Positions 18,189 through 25,639 of a stretch of 64,000 nucleotides of DNA are shown here, one piece after another. Below the pieces are notes generated by a model. That model did no database searches. It was not told the DNA's origin and saw nothing but the letters and a program-made list of their open reading frames with translations. The position numbers and the translations under genes were made by a program. How positions within the stretch are numbered: the stretch's first letter is position 1; every line of letters begins with the position of its first letter. Source of the stretch: Denitromonas halophila (GTDB lineage: Bacteria > Pseudomonadota > Gammaproteobacteria > Burkholderiales > Rhodocyclaceae). The stretch is taken from assembly GCF_007625155.1 (NCBI RefSeq), contig NZ_VMNK01000009.1, positions 1 to 64,000 on the forward strand, in the 5' to 3' direction.

Positions 18189-18721
18189 TTGCCCGCGTCG
18201 CGCTTGGTAAAGCTCAGCGTGACCTCGCCCAGATGAATGCCAAATTTGCGCATTGATGAGCGATTGAGCATCACGCGCTCATCAATCAGAATCATCCAGT
18301 CGTCGAAATCCACCTCATACACCTTGCCGTCCACCGGCAGGGCCAGCACATAGCGCCAGCGCAGCGCATTGCCACGCGCCTGCCCCTCGGCCGTGCCGAC
18401 CACGTCGCCGGCGGTGCCGGTGTAGCGACCATCGCCCTCGGCGCGGATCGTCCACACCCGTCGCTGGGTCGTGCCGTCGGCGTAGGTAAAACGCTCGTCC
18501 AGCGTCCCGACCGGCCCCTCCCAGGACGCGTCGATCACCACATGGAAGCGCTTGATCACCTCACCACTGCGGTCTTGAAACATGCCCCACGCATCGAGCG
18601 TTCCGTTGAAGTAGGACTCCAGTGTCAAGCGCGGCGTCTCTGCGGCGTAGCGCGACACATCGGTGCCCGCACAGCCGCTCAGGCCGATCGCGCCCACTAG
18701 TGCGCATATCCATTTTTTCAT
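18185..18721 (-). CDS. DUF3833-family lipoprotein
   Basis: 178 residues. The N-terminal signal ends in a lipobox (LSGC, Cys18), so it is probably a lipid-anchored periplasmic protein. The body matches the DUF3833 pattern (LTLESYFNGTLDAWGMFQDRSGEVIKRFHVVIDASWEG ... DDWMILIDERVMLNRSSMRKFGI...), a lipocalin-like beta-barrel-type sequence. DUF3833 genes recur with cfa, DUF1365 and SDR genes in this conserved neighbourhood. The function is unknown; binding of a hydrophobic lipid intermediate is a reasonable guess. It overlaps both neighbours by four bases. Confidence 0.83.
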   Translation of the reverse strand: MKKWICALVGAIGLSGCAGTDVSRYAAETPRLTLESYFNGTLDAWGMFQDRSGEVIKRFHVVIDASWEGPVGTLDERFTYADGTTQRRVWTIRAEGDGRYTGTAGDVVGTAEGQARGNALRWRYVLALPVDGKVYEVDFDDWMILIDERVMLNRSSMRKFGIHLGEVTLSFTKRDAGK

Positions 18722-19968
18722 CGCAACTCTCCCATGTGATTGCGCCAGCGCCACAGCAACAGCGCGGCGATCAGCTTGAGCACCACAGGCACGCCGGCAT
18801 ACACCACGGCCAGTGCGCGCAGCGCCGCCTCGTCCTGCCCGCCGGGCACATAGCCCAGCAGTGCAAGCAACGGCAGAGCGAGGCCGGCGGCCAGCGCCAG
18901 GTTGGCCTTGGTCACGAAGTTCCACCACCCGAAACACGCCCCGTCGCCAGCGTTCACCTCCGCTAACTGGTCGGCCAGAATGGCCGGCGGCAGGGTCAGG
19001 TCCGCGCCAAGCGCCAGGCCCGATGCCATGCAGATCACCAGAAACGCCGTACCGTCGCCGGCCGACAAGCCGGCGGCCCACGCAAAGGCGACGATGCTGA
19101 CCAACATGCCCAGCAGCCAGGCGCGCACCTTACCCACCCGGCGCGCCACCGCCACCCACAGCGGCAAACTCGCCGCACCGGCGACAAAATAGGCGGCCAG
19201 AAACAGGCCCGCCCGGTCGCCCTGACCGATCACGTCATCCACAAAAAACAGCACGGTGGTCGCCGGCACGGCGGCCGCGATACCGCCCACGGCAAACACC
19301 GCGAGCAGACGCCGAAACGCGGGCCGGCCAAACACCGCGGCGAGCATGGCAAACGCCGGGGCATGGCTGGCACCGTGCGCCGAATCCCGCCCCACACGAC
19401 CGAGCGTCAGCCACGCCGCCAGCATCAGCACGGGCACAAAGACCAGCGCCAAAGCCGCCAGCCCCTCGGCCGAGTCAGTCGCCAACAACCCAGGCAAGGT
19501 CGCGGCCAGCACCACGCCCACCAGCCCAAAACCCTCGCGCGATGCAACCACCCGGGTCCGATCCAGCGATGTCGGCGCCAAGCGCGCGCCCCAGGCCTGA
19601 TAGTTGATATTGGCCACGGAGTAGCCAGCGTAGGCCACCGTGAGTGCCATGATCAGCCACAGCGCGCCGGCAGACTCGGGCGGGCGCAGCAAGGCCAGCA
19701 CGCCCAGGCCCAGCGGTATCAGACCCCACGCGATCAGCGCCCTGCGCCCCCGCGCGCGGTCGCTGAACTGACCGATCAATGGGTCGGCGACGGCATCCAG
19801 AATGCGCGCACCGAGCAACACACCGCCCACCAGCGCCAGCGGCATGCCGAGCGAATCGGCATACAGCTTGGGCACGTGCACATAGATCGGTAACGCGGCG
19901 AACGCGAGTGGCAAGCCGAGCACACCATAGGCCAGCACCTCTCGGCGCGGCAGCACGGCGGTGGTCAC
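18718..19968 (-). CDS. MFS transporter of the GPH (MelB-like) type
   Basis: 416 residues with twelve membrane segments. The N-terminal half has the GPH-family loop ARILDAVADPLIGQFSDRARGRRALIAWG, where the Asp residues bind the coupling cation in MelB-type symporters. Homologues in lipid/photostress clusters are annotated as sugar:cation symporters, but lysophospholipid flippases (LplT-like) also belong to MFS. In this operon a lipid or lipid-precursor substrate is at least as likely as a sugar. It overlaps the DUF3833 and chalcone-isomerase-like genes by four bases each. Confidence 0.87.
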   Translation of the reverse strand: MTTAVLPRREVLAYGVLGLPLAFAALPIYVHVPKLYADSLGMPLALVGGVLLGARILDAVADPLIGQFSDRARGRRALIAWGLIPLGLGVLALLRPPESAGALWLIMALTVAYAGYSVANINYQAWGARLAPTSLDRTRVVASREGFGLVGVVLAATLPGLLATDSAEGLAALALVFVPVLMLAAWLTLGRVGRDSAHGASHAPAFAMLAAVFGRPAFRRLLAVFAVGGIAAAVPATTVLFFVDDVIGQGDRAGLFLAAYFVAGAASLPLWVAVARRVGKVRAWLLGMLVSIVAFAWAAGLSAGDGTAFLVICMASGLALGADLTLPPAILADQLAEVNAGDGACFGWWNFVTKANLALAAGLALPLLALLGYVPGGQDEAALRALAVVYAGVPVVLKLIAALLLWRWRNHMGELR

Positions 19969-20462
19969 GGTCGCGCCTCACCGAGCAACTGTGCGCGCAG
20001 CGCCGGCTCCCGCGTCCGCGGATCGAGCCAGATACCAAAGAAGGCCTCGCCGAACGCGACCTCGTCGATGCGGCCCACCGGTCGTCCCTGATGAAAAAAC
20101 TGCACGCCCTTACCCGCCTCGCGCAAGGCCACCAGCACCTCGCCTTCGCGCACGTCGGGAAAAATCGACACCAGCGCCGGGCGCCAACGCTCGGCATCAT
20201 CAACCCCAAGTCGCGCCATTTCTTCAAAGGTGGTGTCGATCAGCGCCGTGGCGGGGATGTCCCGCGCGTATCGAATCGCCAAGGCCTCGCCGGGCGTGCC
20301 GCGCCACAAGGTGGCGTCGTAGACCCGCAGCACGAACCAATCGAGGCTGCCACTGCCGACACGCTGCCATGCCCCTCGGTCCAAGGCGCCGGGCAAGGGC
20401 ACTTCGGCCCGTGCGACTGCGCTCCAGGCCAGCATCAGTGCGATCAGCAGCAGGCGTTTCAT
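19965..20462 (-). CDS. Chalcone isomerase-like exported protein
   Basis: 165 residues with a cleavable signal peptide (MKRLLLIALMLAWSAVARA). The mature part has the bacterial chalcone-isomerase-like pattern (WFVLRVYDATLWRG, YARDIPATALIDTTFEEMARLG, FHQGRPVGRIDEVAFGEAFFGIWLD). Plant chalcone isomerase-fold proteins include fatty-acid-binding members (FAP), which suits a lipid-modification operon. The catalytic role in bacteria is unproven. It lies between the CFA-synthase-like gene and the MFS carrier, with four-base overlaps on both sides. Confidence 0.82.
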   Translation of the reverse strand: MKRLLLIALMLAWSAVARAEVPLPGALDRGAWQRVGSGSLDWFVLRVYDATLWRGTPGEALAIRYARDIPATALIDTTFEEMARLGVDDAERWRPALVSIFPDVREGEVLVALREAGKGVQFFHQGRPVGRIDEVAFGEAFFGIWLDPRTREPALRAQLLGEARP

Positions 20463-21697
20463 TGGGTGCGCTCCGGCTCAGCATGCGCCAGGCAAAAGTG
20501 ATGCACACCGAGGTCGCCAGCAGCAAAACCCGCCTCGCAGTAGGCCAGGTAGAACTGCCACATGCGCACGAAGCGCTCGTCGAAGCCCTGCACCCGTACC
20601 GCTGATTGCTGGCTGTTGAATGCCACCGCCCAGCGCTGCAGGGTGCGGGCGTAGTCGAGCCCGAAGTCGAAGCGATCCACCGTGTCGAGCCCCGCGCGAC
20701 CGGCGTCGGCCGACACCCGCGTCGGCGTGGGCAACATGCCGCCCGGAAAGATGTAGCGCTGAATGAAGTCGGTGCCGCGGCGGTAGCCGTCGAACAAGGC
20801 TTCATTGATGGTGATGGCCTGAATCACCACCCGCCCGCCCGGCGCGAGACAGTTTTTGAGCTGGGCGTAGTAAGTCGGCCAAAAGGCCTCACCGACCGCT
20901 TCGATCATCTCGATCGACACGATATGGTCGTAGGTGCCTTGCACATCGCGGTAGTCGCGTAGCTCGAAGTGCACCCGATCCGCCCAGCCGCCGGCGTCGG
21001 CGCGTGCCTGCGCCAGATCGCGCTGGCGCGGCGACAGCGTGATGCCGTGCACCTCGCAGCCATAATCGCGCGCGGCGATCTCGGCAAAACCGCCCCAGCC
21101 GCAACCCACTTCGAGAATGCGCTGCCCCGGCTGCGCGCCGAGCTGGTCCAGAATACGGCGATACTTGCGGGTCTGCGCGTCGAGCAGTGGCTCGTCGGCA
21201 TCCGCGAACACGGCCGCCGAGTAGGTCATCGACGGGTCGAGCCACAGGCGATAGAAATCGTTGCCCAGATCATAGTGGGCGGCGATATTGCGGCGCGCCC
21301 CCCGCCGCGTGTTTTTGCGTGCCAGATGCATCAAGCGATGCAGCAGCAGCGACCAACCGCTGCCGCGGACCGCGCGCCCCAGCGATTCGCGGTTGGCCGC
21401 AAGCAGGCCGAGCAGCGCGCTCAGGTTGTCGCAATGCCACTGCCCGTCCATCCAGCTCTCGCCCAGGCCGATGTCGCCGCTGGCGATGACCTGGTCGAAC
21501 ATCGCCATATCGGTCACCGTCCAGCTCGCCACCACCTCGCCCTCGCCCAGCCGCAACGGCGACGCACCGGGCAGTTGCAGCGCAATCGCCCCGCCACGCA
21601 GGCCCTCTAGCAGACGCAGAACGGCACGCACCCGCCGCGGCAGGCGCGCCTCGCGACCGGTCAGACGAATTTCCAGGGATTGTTCGTGGGTATTCAT
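20459..21697 (-). CDS. cfa: Cyclopropane-fatty-acyl-phospholipid synthase-like methyltransferase
   Basis: 412 residues. The N-terminal lipid-binding domain precedes an S-adenosylmethionine methyltransferase domain with motif I LEVGCGWGGFAEIAA. The CFA-specific segments are HYDLGNDFYRLWLDPSMTYSAAVF, GITLSPRQRDLAQARA and FIQRYIFPGGMLP. It adds a methyl or methylene group to the double bond of membrane phospholipid acyl chains. In photostress clusters similar enzymes make methylated precursors of furan fatty acids as well as cyclopropanes, so the product is uncertain. The ATG at 21697 overlaps the DUF1365 gene end by four bases. Confidence 0.92.
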   Translation of the reverse strand: MNTHEQSLEIRLTGREARLPRRVRAVLRLLEGLRGGAIALQLPGASPLRLGEGEVVASWTVTDMAMFDQVIASGDIGLGESWMDGQWHCDNLSALLGLLAANRESLGRAVRGSGWSLLLHRLMHLARKNTRRGARRNIAAHYDLGNDFYRLWLDPSMTYSAAVFADADEPLLDAQTRKYRRILDQLGAQPGQRILEVGCGWGGFAEIAARDYGCEVHGITLSPRQRDLAQARADAGGWADRVHFELRDYRDVQGTYDHIVSIEMIEAVGEAFWPTYYAQLKNCLAPGGRVVIQAITINEALFDGYRRGTDFIQRYIFPGGMLPTPTRVSADAGRAGLDTVDRFDFGLDYARTLQRWAVAFNSQQSAVRVQGFDERFVRMWQFYLAYCEAGFAAGDLGVHHFCLAHAEPERTQ

Positions 21698-22467
21698 GAG
21701 CGGATCCTCTCGAGCGGGGGTTCGGGTTTGCGGAAAAACGGCACGCGCTTGCGCCACAACTTCAGCGCCTGCACATGGATGCGCCACATGACGCCGAAGG
21801 TCATGAACGGGAAGCGCATCGCCCAGCCGGCCAGCACCCGGCCGCCCAGCGGCGCGAGCTGCCCGCTCAGGCGGGTCGACAGCTGCGGCTGGCCGTTTTC
21901 GACATAGTCGATGCGCACATCACTGCGCTCGGCCGACAGATTGAAGCGGAAGCGATACACGCCGGAGACCGGAAAAAAAGGCGACACATGGAAGACCTTG
22001 TCCACGGTGAATACATCGGTCGACACGATCGGACGGTGGTCCGGGTGGGCGACCACATAGGTGTGACACTCGCCAAAGGTGTTGTTCACCTCCGCCAGCA
22101 CGGCCCGCAGGCCACCGGTTGCGTCATGGCAAAACCAGAAACTGACCGGGTTGAACACATAGCCGAGCAGGCGCGGAAAGGTCTGCAGAATGACTTCACC
22201 ATCGACCACCGCGTCCAGCCCCTTGTCGCGCAGCATCCTGGCCAGCCACACCGCCGGATCGCCGCCGTCACGCGCACCATGATCGGCCCGGCGCAGGCTG
22301 AAGACATTCGCCCGGTCGACGCCCAGCAGCGGCACGCGCAGCGAGCCCCACGCCGACAGCGGCACCCGCAGGAAGGCGATGGGATAGACAAAGCGATGCG
22401 TAACCGGCGTGTGACGCACATGCACCACGGAGCCGGTCCCGACGCTGGCGGTCAGCGGCATGCCCAT
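21694..22467 (-). CDS. DUF1365 family protein
   Basis: 257 residues with the DUF1365 signatures VRHTPVTHRFVYPIAFL, GYVFNPVSFWFCHD, VLAEVNNTFGECHTY and KVFHVSPFFPVSGVYRF. Many conserved His, Cys and aromatic residues suggest an enzyme, but the chemistry is not established. The gene is almost always beside a flavin amine oxidase-like gene and a cfa-like gene, and the trio is induced by light or singlet oxygen in several proteobacteria. The start at 22467 shares a base with the upstream stop (TGATG); a second ATG is at 22461. Confidence 0.9.
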   Translation of the reverse strand: MGMPLTASVGTGSVVHVRHTPVTHRFVYPIAFLRVPLSAWGSLRVPLLGVDRANVFSLRRADHGARDGGDPAVWLARMLRDKGLDAVVDGEVILQTFPRLLGYVFNPVSFWFCHDATGGLRAVLAEVNNTFGECHTYVVAHPDHRPIVSTDVFTVDKVFHVSPFFPVSGVYRFRFNLSAERSDVRIDYVENGQPQLSTRLSGQLAPLGGRVLAGWAMRFPFMTFGVMWRIHVQALKLWRKRVPFFRKPEPPLERIRS

Positions 22468-23804
22468 CAGGCGCTCAGTGCCACGGGAGCGTCGGCGGAC
22501 GCACCCCACGGGATCTCGGCGCCGAGACGGCGCGCGACGTCCATGGCCGAACGCAAGCCGTCTTCATGAAAACCGTAGCCCTGCCATGCGCCGGCAAACC
22601 AGATGCGGTGCTGCCCCTGCACCGCCGGCAACCAGCCCTGCGCCTCGATGGCGAGCTGGTCGAACACCGGATGCGCGTACTCGATGCGCTTGATCACGTG
22701 CTCATCGCGCGGGGCACGGTACGGGTTGAGCGACACCACCACCGGCCGGGCAAACGGCAGCGGCTGGAGCTTGTTGATGAGGTAGGACACCGACACCGGC
22801 GCGTCGCCATCGCTCGGCACCGCCCCGGCCATGTAATTCCACGCCGACCACAGCGCCTCGCGACGTGGCAACAGCGCACGGTCGGTATGCAGCCACGCCA
22901 CGTTGGGCTGGTAGCGCACCGCGCCCAGCACCGACTCTTCCGCCCGCGTCACCTGCCGCCCGAGCATTTCCAGCGCCTGATCGCTATGGCAGGCGAGCAC
23001 GACACCGTCGAAATCCTCGACACCCAGCGGGGTATGCACCCGCGCACCCCGCGTCGAGCGGACCACCCGCCCAACCGGTGAGGCCAGCCGCACATCGTCA
23101 AGATCCGCCACCATGCGAGCCACATAGCGCTTGGCGCCGCCGGCGACCGTCAGCCATTGGGGGCGATTCTGTATCTGCAGCAAGCCATGATTGAGGCAGA
23201 AGCGCACAAAGGTGCTCACCGGATAGGCGAGCATGGTGCGCGTCGGGCACGACCAGATGGCCGCCGCCATCGGCAACAGATACCAGTCGCGAAAGGCTTG
23301 CCCGTAGCCGTGCGTATCGAGGTAATGCCCCAACGAATCAGACGAGGTCTCGGCCGACACCGCCATCGCACTCGCCTCGCGGTTGAAGCGAACGATGTCG
23401 GCCACCATCCGCCAGAACGCCGGCCGCACCGCATTGCGCGGCTGGCCGAAAAGCGTCGCCAGCGAGGTGCCCGACCACTCCATGTCCGGGTCCGAAAGAC
23501 TCACCGAAAACGACATCTCCGAGGCCACCGACGCCACCCCCAGCTGCGCGAACAGCGCGCACAGGTTCGGATAGGTGCGCTGGTTGAACACAAGAAAGCC
23601 GGTATCCACCGCAGCCACCTGGCCGTCGAGCTCGATGTCGACCGTATTCGTATGTCCGCCCATATAGTCGGCCGCTTCGAAGAGCGTCACCCGATGCGTC
23701 TTGCGCAACAGCCAGGCCGTCGCCAGGCCGGAGATTCCACCGCCGATCACGGCGATCTTCTGGCCCGGCGGCGGCGTAAAGCGATGCTGTTCAGTCATGT
23801 CCAT
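22467..23804 (-). CDS. FAD-dependent amine-oxidase-like oxidoreductase
   Basis: 445 residues. The N-terminal dinucleotide-binding motif is GGGISGLATAWLLRK, followed by the acidic ribose-binding residue (LFEAADYMGGHTNTV). A C-terminal FAD segment reads IWFAGAWQGYGFHEDGLRSAMDVARRL. It belongs to the protoporphyrinogen-oxidase/phytoene-desaturase-like superfamily and to the subgroup found next to cfa and DUF1365. Those proteins have been linked to acyl-chain desaturation or oxidation during furan fatty acid formation; the exact step is inferred. The ATG at 23804 has AGGAG six bases upstream. Confidence 0.9.
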   Translation of the reverse strand: MDMTEQHRFTPPPGQKIAVIGGGISGLATAWLLRKTHRVTLFEAADYMGGHTNTVDIELDGQVAAVDTGFLVFNQRTYPNLCALFAQLGVASVASEMSFSVSLSDPDMEWSGTSLATLFGQPRNAVRPAFWRMVADIVRFNREASAMAVSAETSSDSLGHYLDTHGYGQAFRDWYLLPMAAAIWSCPTRTMLAYPVSTFVRFCLNHGLLQIQNRPQWLTVAGGAKRYVARMVADLDDVRLASPVGRVVRSTRGARVHTPLGVEDFDGVVLACHSDQALEMLGRQVTRAEESVLGAVRYQPNVAWLHTDRALLPRREALWSAWNYMAGAVPSDGDAPVSVSYLINKLQPLPFARPVVVSLNPYRAPRDEHVIKRIEYAHPVFDQLAIEAQGWLPAVQGQHRIWFAGAWQGYGFHEDGLRSAMDVARRLGAEIPWGASADAPVALSA

Positions 23805-23831
23805 GGTCGACTCCTGAAAATTGACGGCCGC

Positions 23832-24413
23832 TCAGGGCTGGCGGTCGGAAAGCAGTTTCTCGATATGCGCCACCAGCGCCGGATCGTCCGGCGGCACATC
23901 GCTGGCGAAGCTGCGCACCTCGGTGCCGCTGCGGTCGATCACATACTTGTGAAAGTTCCAGCGCGGCGCCTCTCCGGTCTGCGCGGCGAGTTGTCGATAG
24001 AAGGGATGCGCCTGCGCACCACGCACCGACGATTTCGCGTGCAGCGGAAACGTCGCGCCGTAGGTCGTCTGGCAGAAATCGGCGATCTGTTTGCCCGAGC
24101 CCGGCTCCTGGCCGCCAAAGTCATTTGACGGGAAGCCCACGACCACCAGACCGCGCTCGCGATACTGCGCATGCAAGCGCTCCAGCCCGTCGTACTGAGG
24201 GGTAAACGCGCACCGGCTGGCCGTATTGACCACCAGCACGACCTGCCCGGCGAACTGACACAAGCGCTCGGGCTGCGTATCCATCAGCGGGGTGAAGTCG
24301 TGGTCGAGCAGTGCGGGGCAGGTTTTCTGCGCCCACACCGGCGAGGTCAAGGCCCATAGCGCAAAGGCAGTCACCGCCGGGGAAGCGGCCGAGCTGATCG
24401 CGAAGCGGCGCAT
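23832..24413 (-). CDS. Exported glutathione peroxidase (Cys type)
   Basis: About 193 residues with an N-terminal signal sequence (AISSAASPAVTAFALWALTSPVWA). The peroxidase fold carries the active-site Cys in VVNTASRCAFTPQYDGLERLH, then VVGFPSNDFGGQEPG (Gln) and WNFHKYVIDRSG (Trp/Asn). It reduces lipid hydroperoxides or hydrogen peroxide with a thiol donor. Its periplasmic or membrane-facing location matches removal of peroxidised lipids, which suits the photostress operon around it. The ATG at 24413 follows the stop of the small upstream gene by two bases; in-frame GTGs just before it are possible. Confidence 0.9.
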   Translation of the reverse strand: MRRFAISSAASPAVTAFALWALTSPVWAQKTCPALLDHDFTPLMDTQPERLCQFAGQVVLVVNTASRCAFTPQYDGLERLHAQYRERGLVVVGFPSNDFGGQEPGSGKQIADFCQTTYGATFPLHAKSSVRGAQAHPFYRQLAAQTGEAPRWNFHKYVIDRSGTEVRSFASDVPPDDPALVAHIEKLLSDRQP

Positions 24414-24415
24414 GA

Positions 24416-24619
24416 TCACCACCCCCGATGCAGCACGATCAGGTGCTCGAGCGGCGTCGTCGATGAGGCCTGTTTGTCCAGGACAGTATTTGAGCCCGTT
24501 TCCGCCCCGGCAGCGGCCGGAGAGGCCTCGACACGAAGCCCGGAGACCAGCAGAACCGCAGCAAATCCGACGCTCAAGGCGGCGACCCCGCTGACACTGA
24601 ACACGCTTTTCTTATTCAT
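24416..24619 (-). CDS. Small exported or membrane protein, first gene of the lipid operon, unknown function
   Basis: 67 residues: a basic start (MNKKS), a hydrophobic helix (residues 9-29, SGVAALSVGFAAVLLVSGLRV), then a short polar Ala/Ser/Thr tail. I do not recognise a family. It is the first gene after the operon promoter. Its ribosome-binding site (AGGA) lies inside the operator copy at 24625-24635, and another operator copy sits within its coding region (24475-24485). It is probably a real gene because of this placement and the near contact with the glutathione peroxidase start. Confidence 0.6.
   Translation of the reverse strand: MNKKSVFSVSGVAALSVGFAAVLLVSGLRVEASPAAAGAETGSNTVLDKQASSTTPLEHLIVLHRGW
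24475..24485. promoter_or_regulatory. Third operator-like repeat, inside the first operon gene
   Basis: TGTCCAGGACA, identical to the core of the copy in front of the regulator gene. It lies within the small exported-protein gene, about 170 bases downstream of the predicted transcription start. It could be an auxiliary site for looping. Confidence 0.45.
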
Positions 24620-24624
24620 GAATC

Positions 24625-24635
24625 TGTCCTAGACA
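24625..24635. promoter_or_regulatory. Operator-like inverted repeat, operon-proximal copy
   Basis: TGTCCTAGACA, an inverted repeat (TGTC, three bases, GACA) five bases before the first operon start codon, covering its ribosome-binding site. Same length and half-sites as the copies at 24475 and 24688. Confidence 0.55.
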
Positions 24636-24653
24636 AAATTGAATCACACCCCT

Positions 24654-24682
24654 AAGATAGAGCTAGCCGAAAGAAACGTCAA
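24654..24682 (-). promoter_or_regulatory. Sigma70-type promoter of the ten-gene lipid operon
   Basis: On the minus strand TTGACG (24682-24677) and TATCTT (24659-24654) are separated by exactly 17 bases, close to the sigma70 consensus. The promoter lies between two operator-like repeats: one just upstream of the -35 (24687-24699), the other about 20 bases downstream of the -10. This is a layout expected for repression by the divergently encoded MerR-type regulator. Confidence 0.65.
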
Positions 24683-24686
24683 CACT

Positions 24687-24699
24687 TTGTCCAGGACAA
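24687..24699. promoter_or_regulatory. Operator-like palindrome in front of the CarH/LitR-like gene
   Basis: TTGTCCAGGACAA is a perfect 6+1+6 palindrome. It ends three bases before the regulator ATG at 24703, covers that gene's AGGA ribosome-binding site, and abuts the -35 of the divergent operon promoter. Binding here could control both directions. Confidence 0.62.
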
Positions 24700-24702
24700 A
24701 CA

Positions 24703-25593
24703 ATGAGCGCACTCCCCATCGCCGCCGTCGAACGCGACACCGGAATCCCCAAAGACACCTTGCGTGTCTGGGAGCGTCGCTACGCCTTCCCGCAACCCGT
24801 GCGAGACGACAAGGGCGAACGCCTCTACCCGGCCGAGCAGGTCGAAAAACTGCGTCTGTTGAGGCGCCTGCTCGACCAGGGCCACCGCCCCGGCAGCATC
24901 GTCGCGGCCCCCACCGAGGCGCTCGCCGCACTACTCGAACCCGCCGGCGAGCGCGGTCGAGAACCCGCGGACCCCGGCATTGCCGCGCTGATCGACCTGG
25001 TGCGCCTGCACCGCAGCGCGGAGCTTCGCGCCACACTCCAGCAACACCTGGTCAAACTCGGCCTGCAGCGCTTTGTGAGCGAACTTGTCGCGCCCTTGAG
25101 CCGGGCCATCGGTGAGGCGTGGTTGCACGGCGAGATTGGCGTTGCCGAGGAACACCTGTTTACCGAGCACGTCCAGAACCTGCTCCGCAGCAGCATCAGC
25201 AGCCTGGGCACGGGCAGCCGCTCACCGCGCATCCTGATGACCACCCTGCCCGGCGAGGAGCACATTCTCGGCCTGCTCATGGTCGAGGCCATGCTCGCGC
25301 CCGAGGGGGTGCAATGCATCTCGCTGGGGGCGCAAACGCCGTTGGCCGACATCGCACAGGCGGCCCGCGACGGCCAGTTCGACGTCGTCGCCGTGTCTTT
25401 CAGCGCCGCGTTTCCGGCACGCCAGGCCTTTCGCGGCATTGAGCAGCTTCGCGATGCACTCCCCGCCAGCATCGCGCTGTGGGCAGGCGGCGCGGCGCTG
25501 CATGGCAAACGCAAGCGCATCGACAAGGTGCAGCAGATTGCGCAGCTCGACGACTTGCCCGACGCGCTCGCCGAATGGCGCAAGGCGAACTGA
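24703..25593 (+). CDS. CarH/LitR-like MerR-family regulator with B12-binding (photoreceptor-type) domain
   Basis: 296 residues. Residues 4-68 form a MerR helix-turn-helix of the CarA/CarH/LitR group (IAAVERDTGIPKDTLRVWERRY). Residues about 90-170 form the helical cap with the W-x9-EH motif (Trp140, Glu150, His151). Residues about 175-290 form a cobalamin-binding Rossmann domain with E-x-H-x-x-G at 185-190, where His187 would ligate cobalt. Proteins of this class bind adenosylcobalamin, repress as tetramers in the dark and release DNA in light. The residue after the Trp is Leu141, with His142 next. The divergent operon and the repeats around the promoter fit autoregulated, light-relieved repression. 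Light sensing itself is inference. Confidence 0.88.
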   Translation: MSALPIAAVERDTGIPKDTLRVWERRYAFPQPVRDDKGERLYPAEQVEKLRLLRRLLDQGHRPGSIVAAPTEALAALLEPAGERGREPADPGIAALIDLVRLHRSAELRATLQQHLVKLGLQRFVSELVAPLSRAIGEAWLHGEIGVAEEHLFTEHVQNLLRSSISSLGTGSRSPRILMTTLPGEEHILGLLMVEAMLAPEGVQCISLGAQTPLADIAQAARDGQFDVVAVSFSAAFPARQAFRGIEQLRDALPASIALWAGGAALHGKRKRIDKVQQIAQLDDLPDALAEWRKAN

Positions 25594-25639
25594 TCAGCAC
25601 GGCTGCGGTATCCTGCGCCTTTGCCCGCCGGACGCCGTC

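Noticed and set aside
24639-25115. Arg-rich open frame starting upstream of the CarH-like gene
   Set aside because: It is an out-of-frame shadow of the regulator; the regulator frame carries the MerR and cobalamin motifs.
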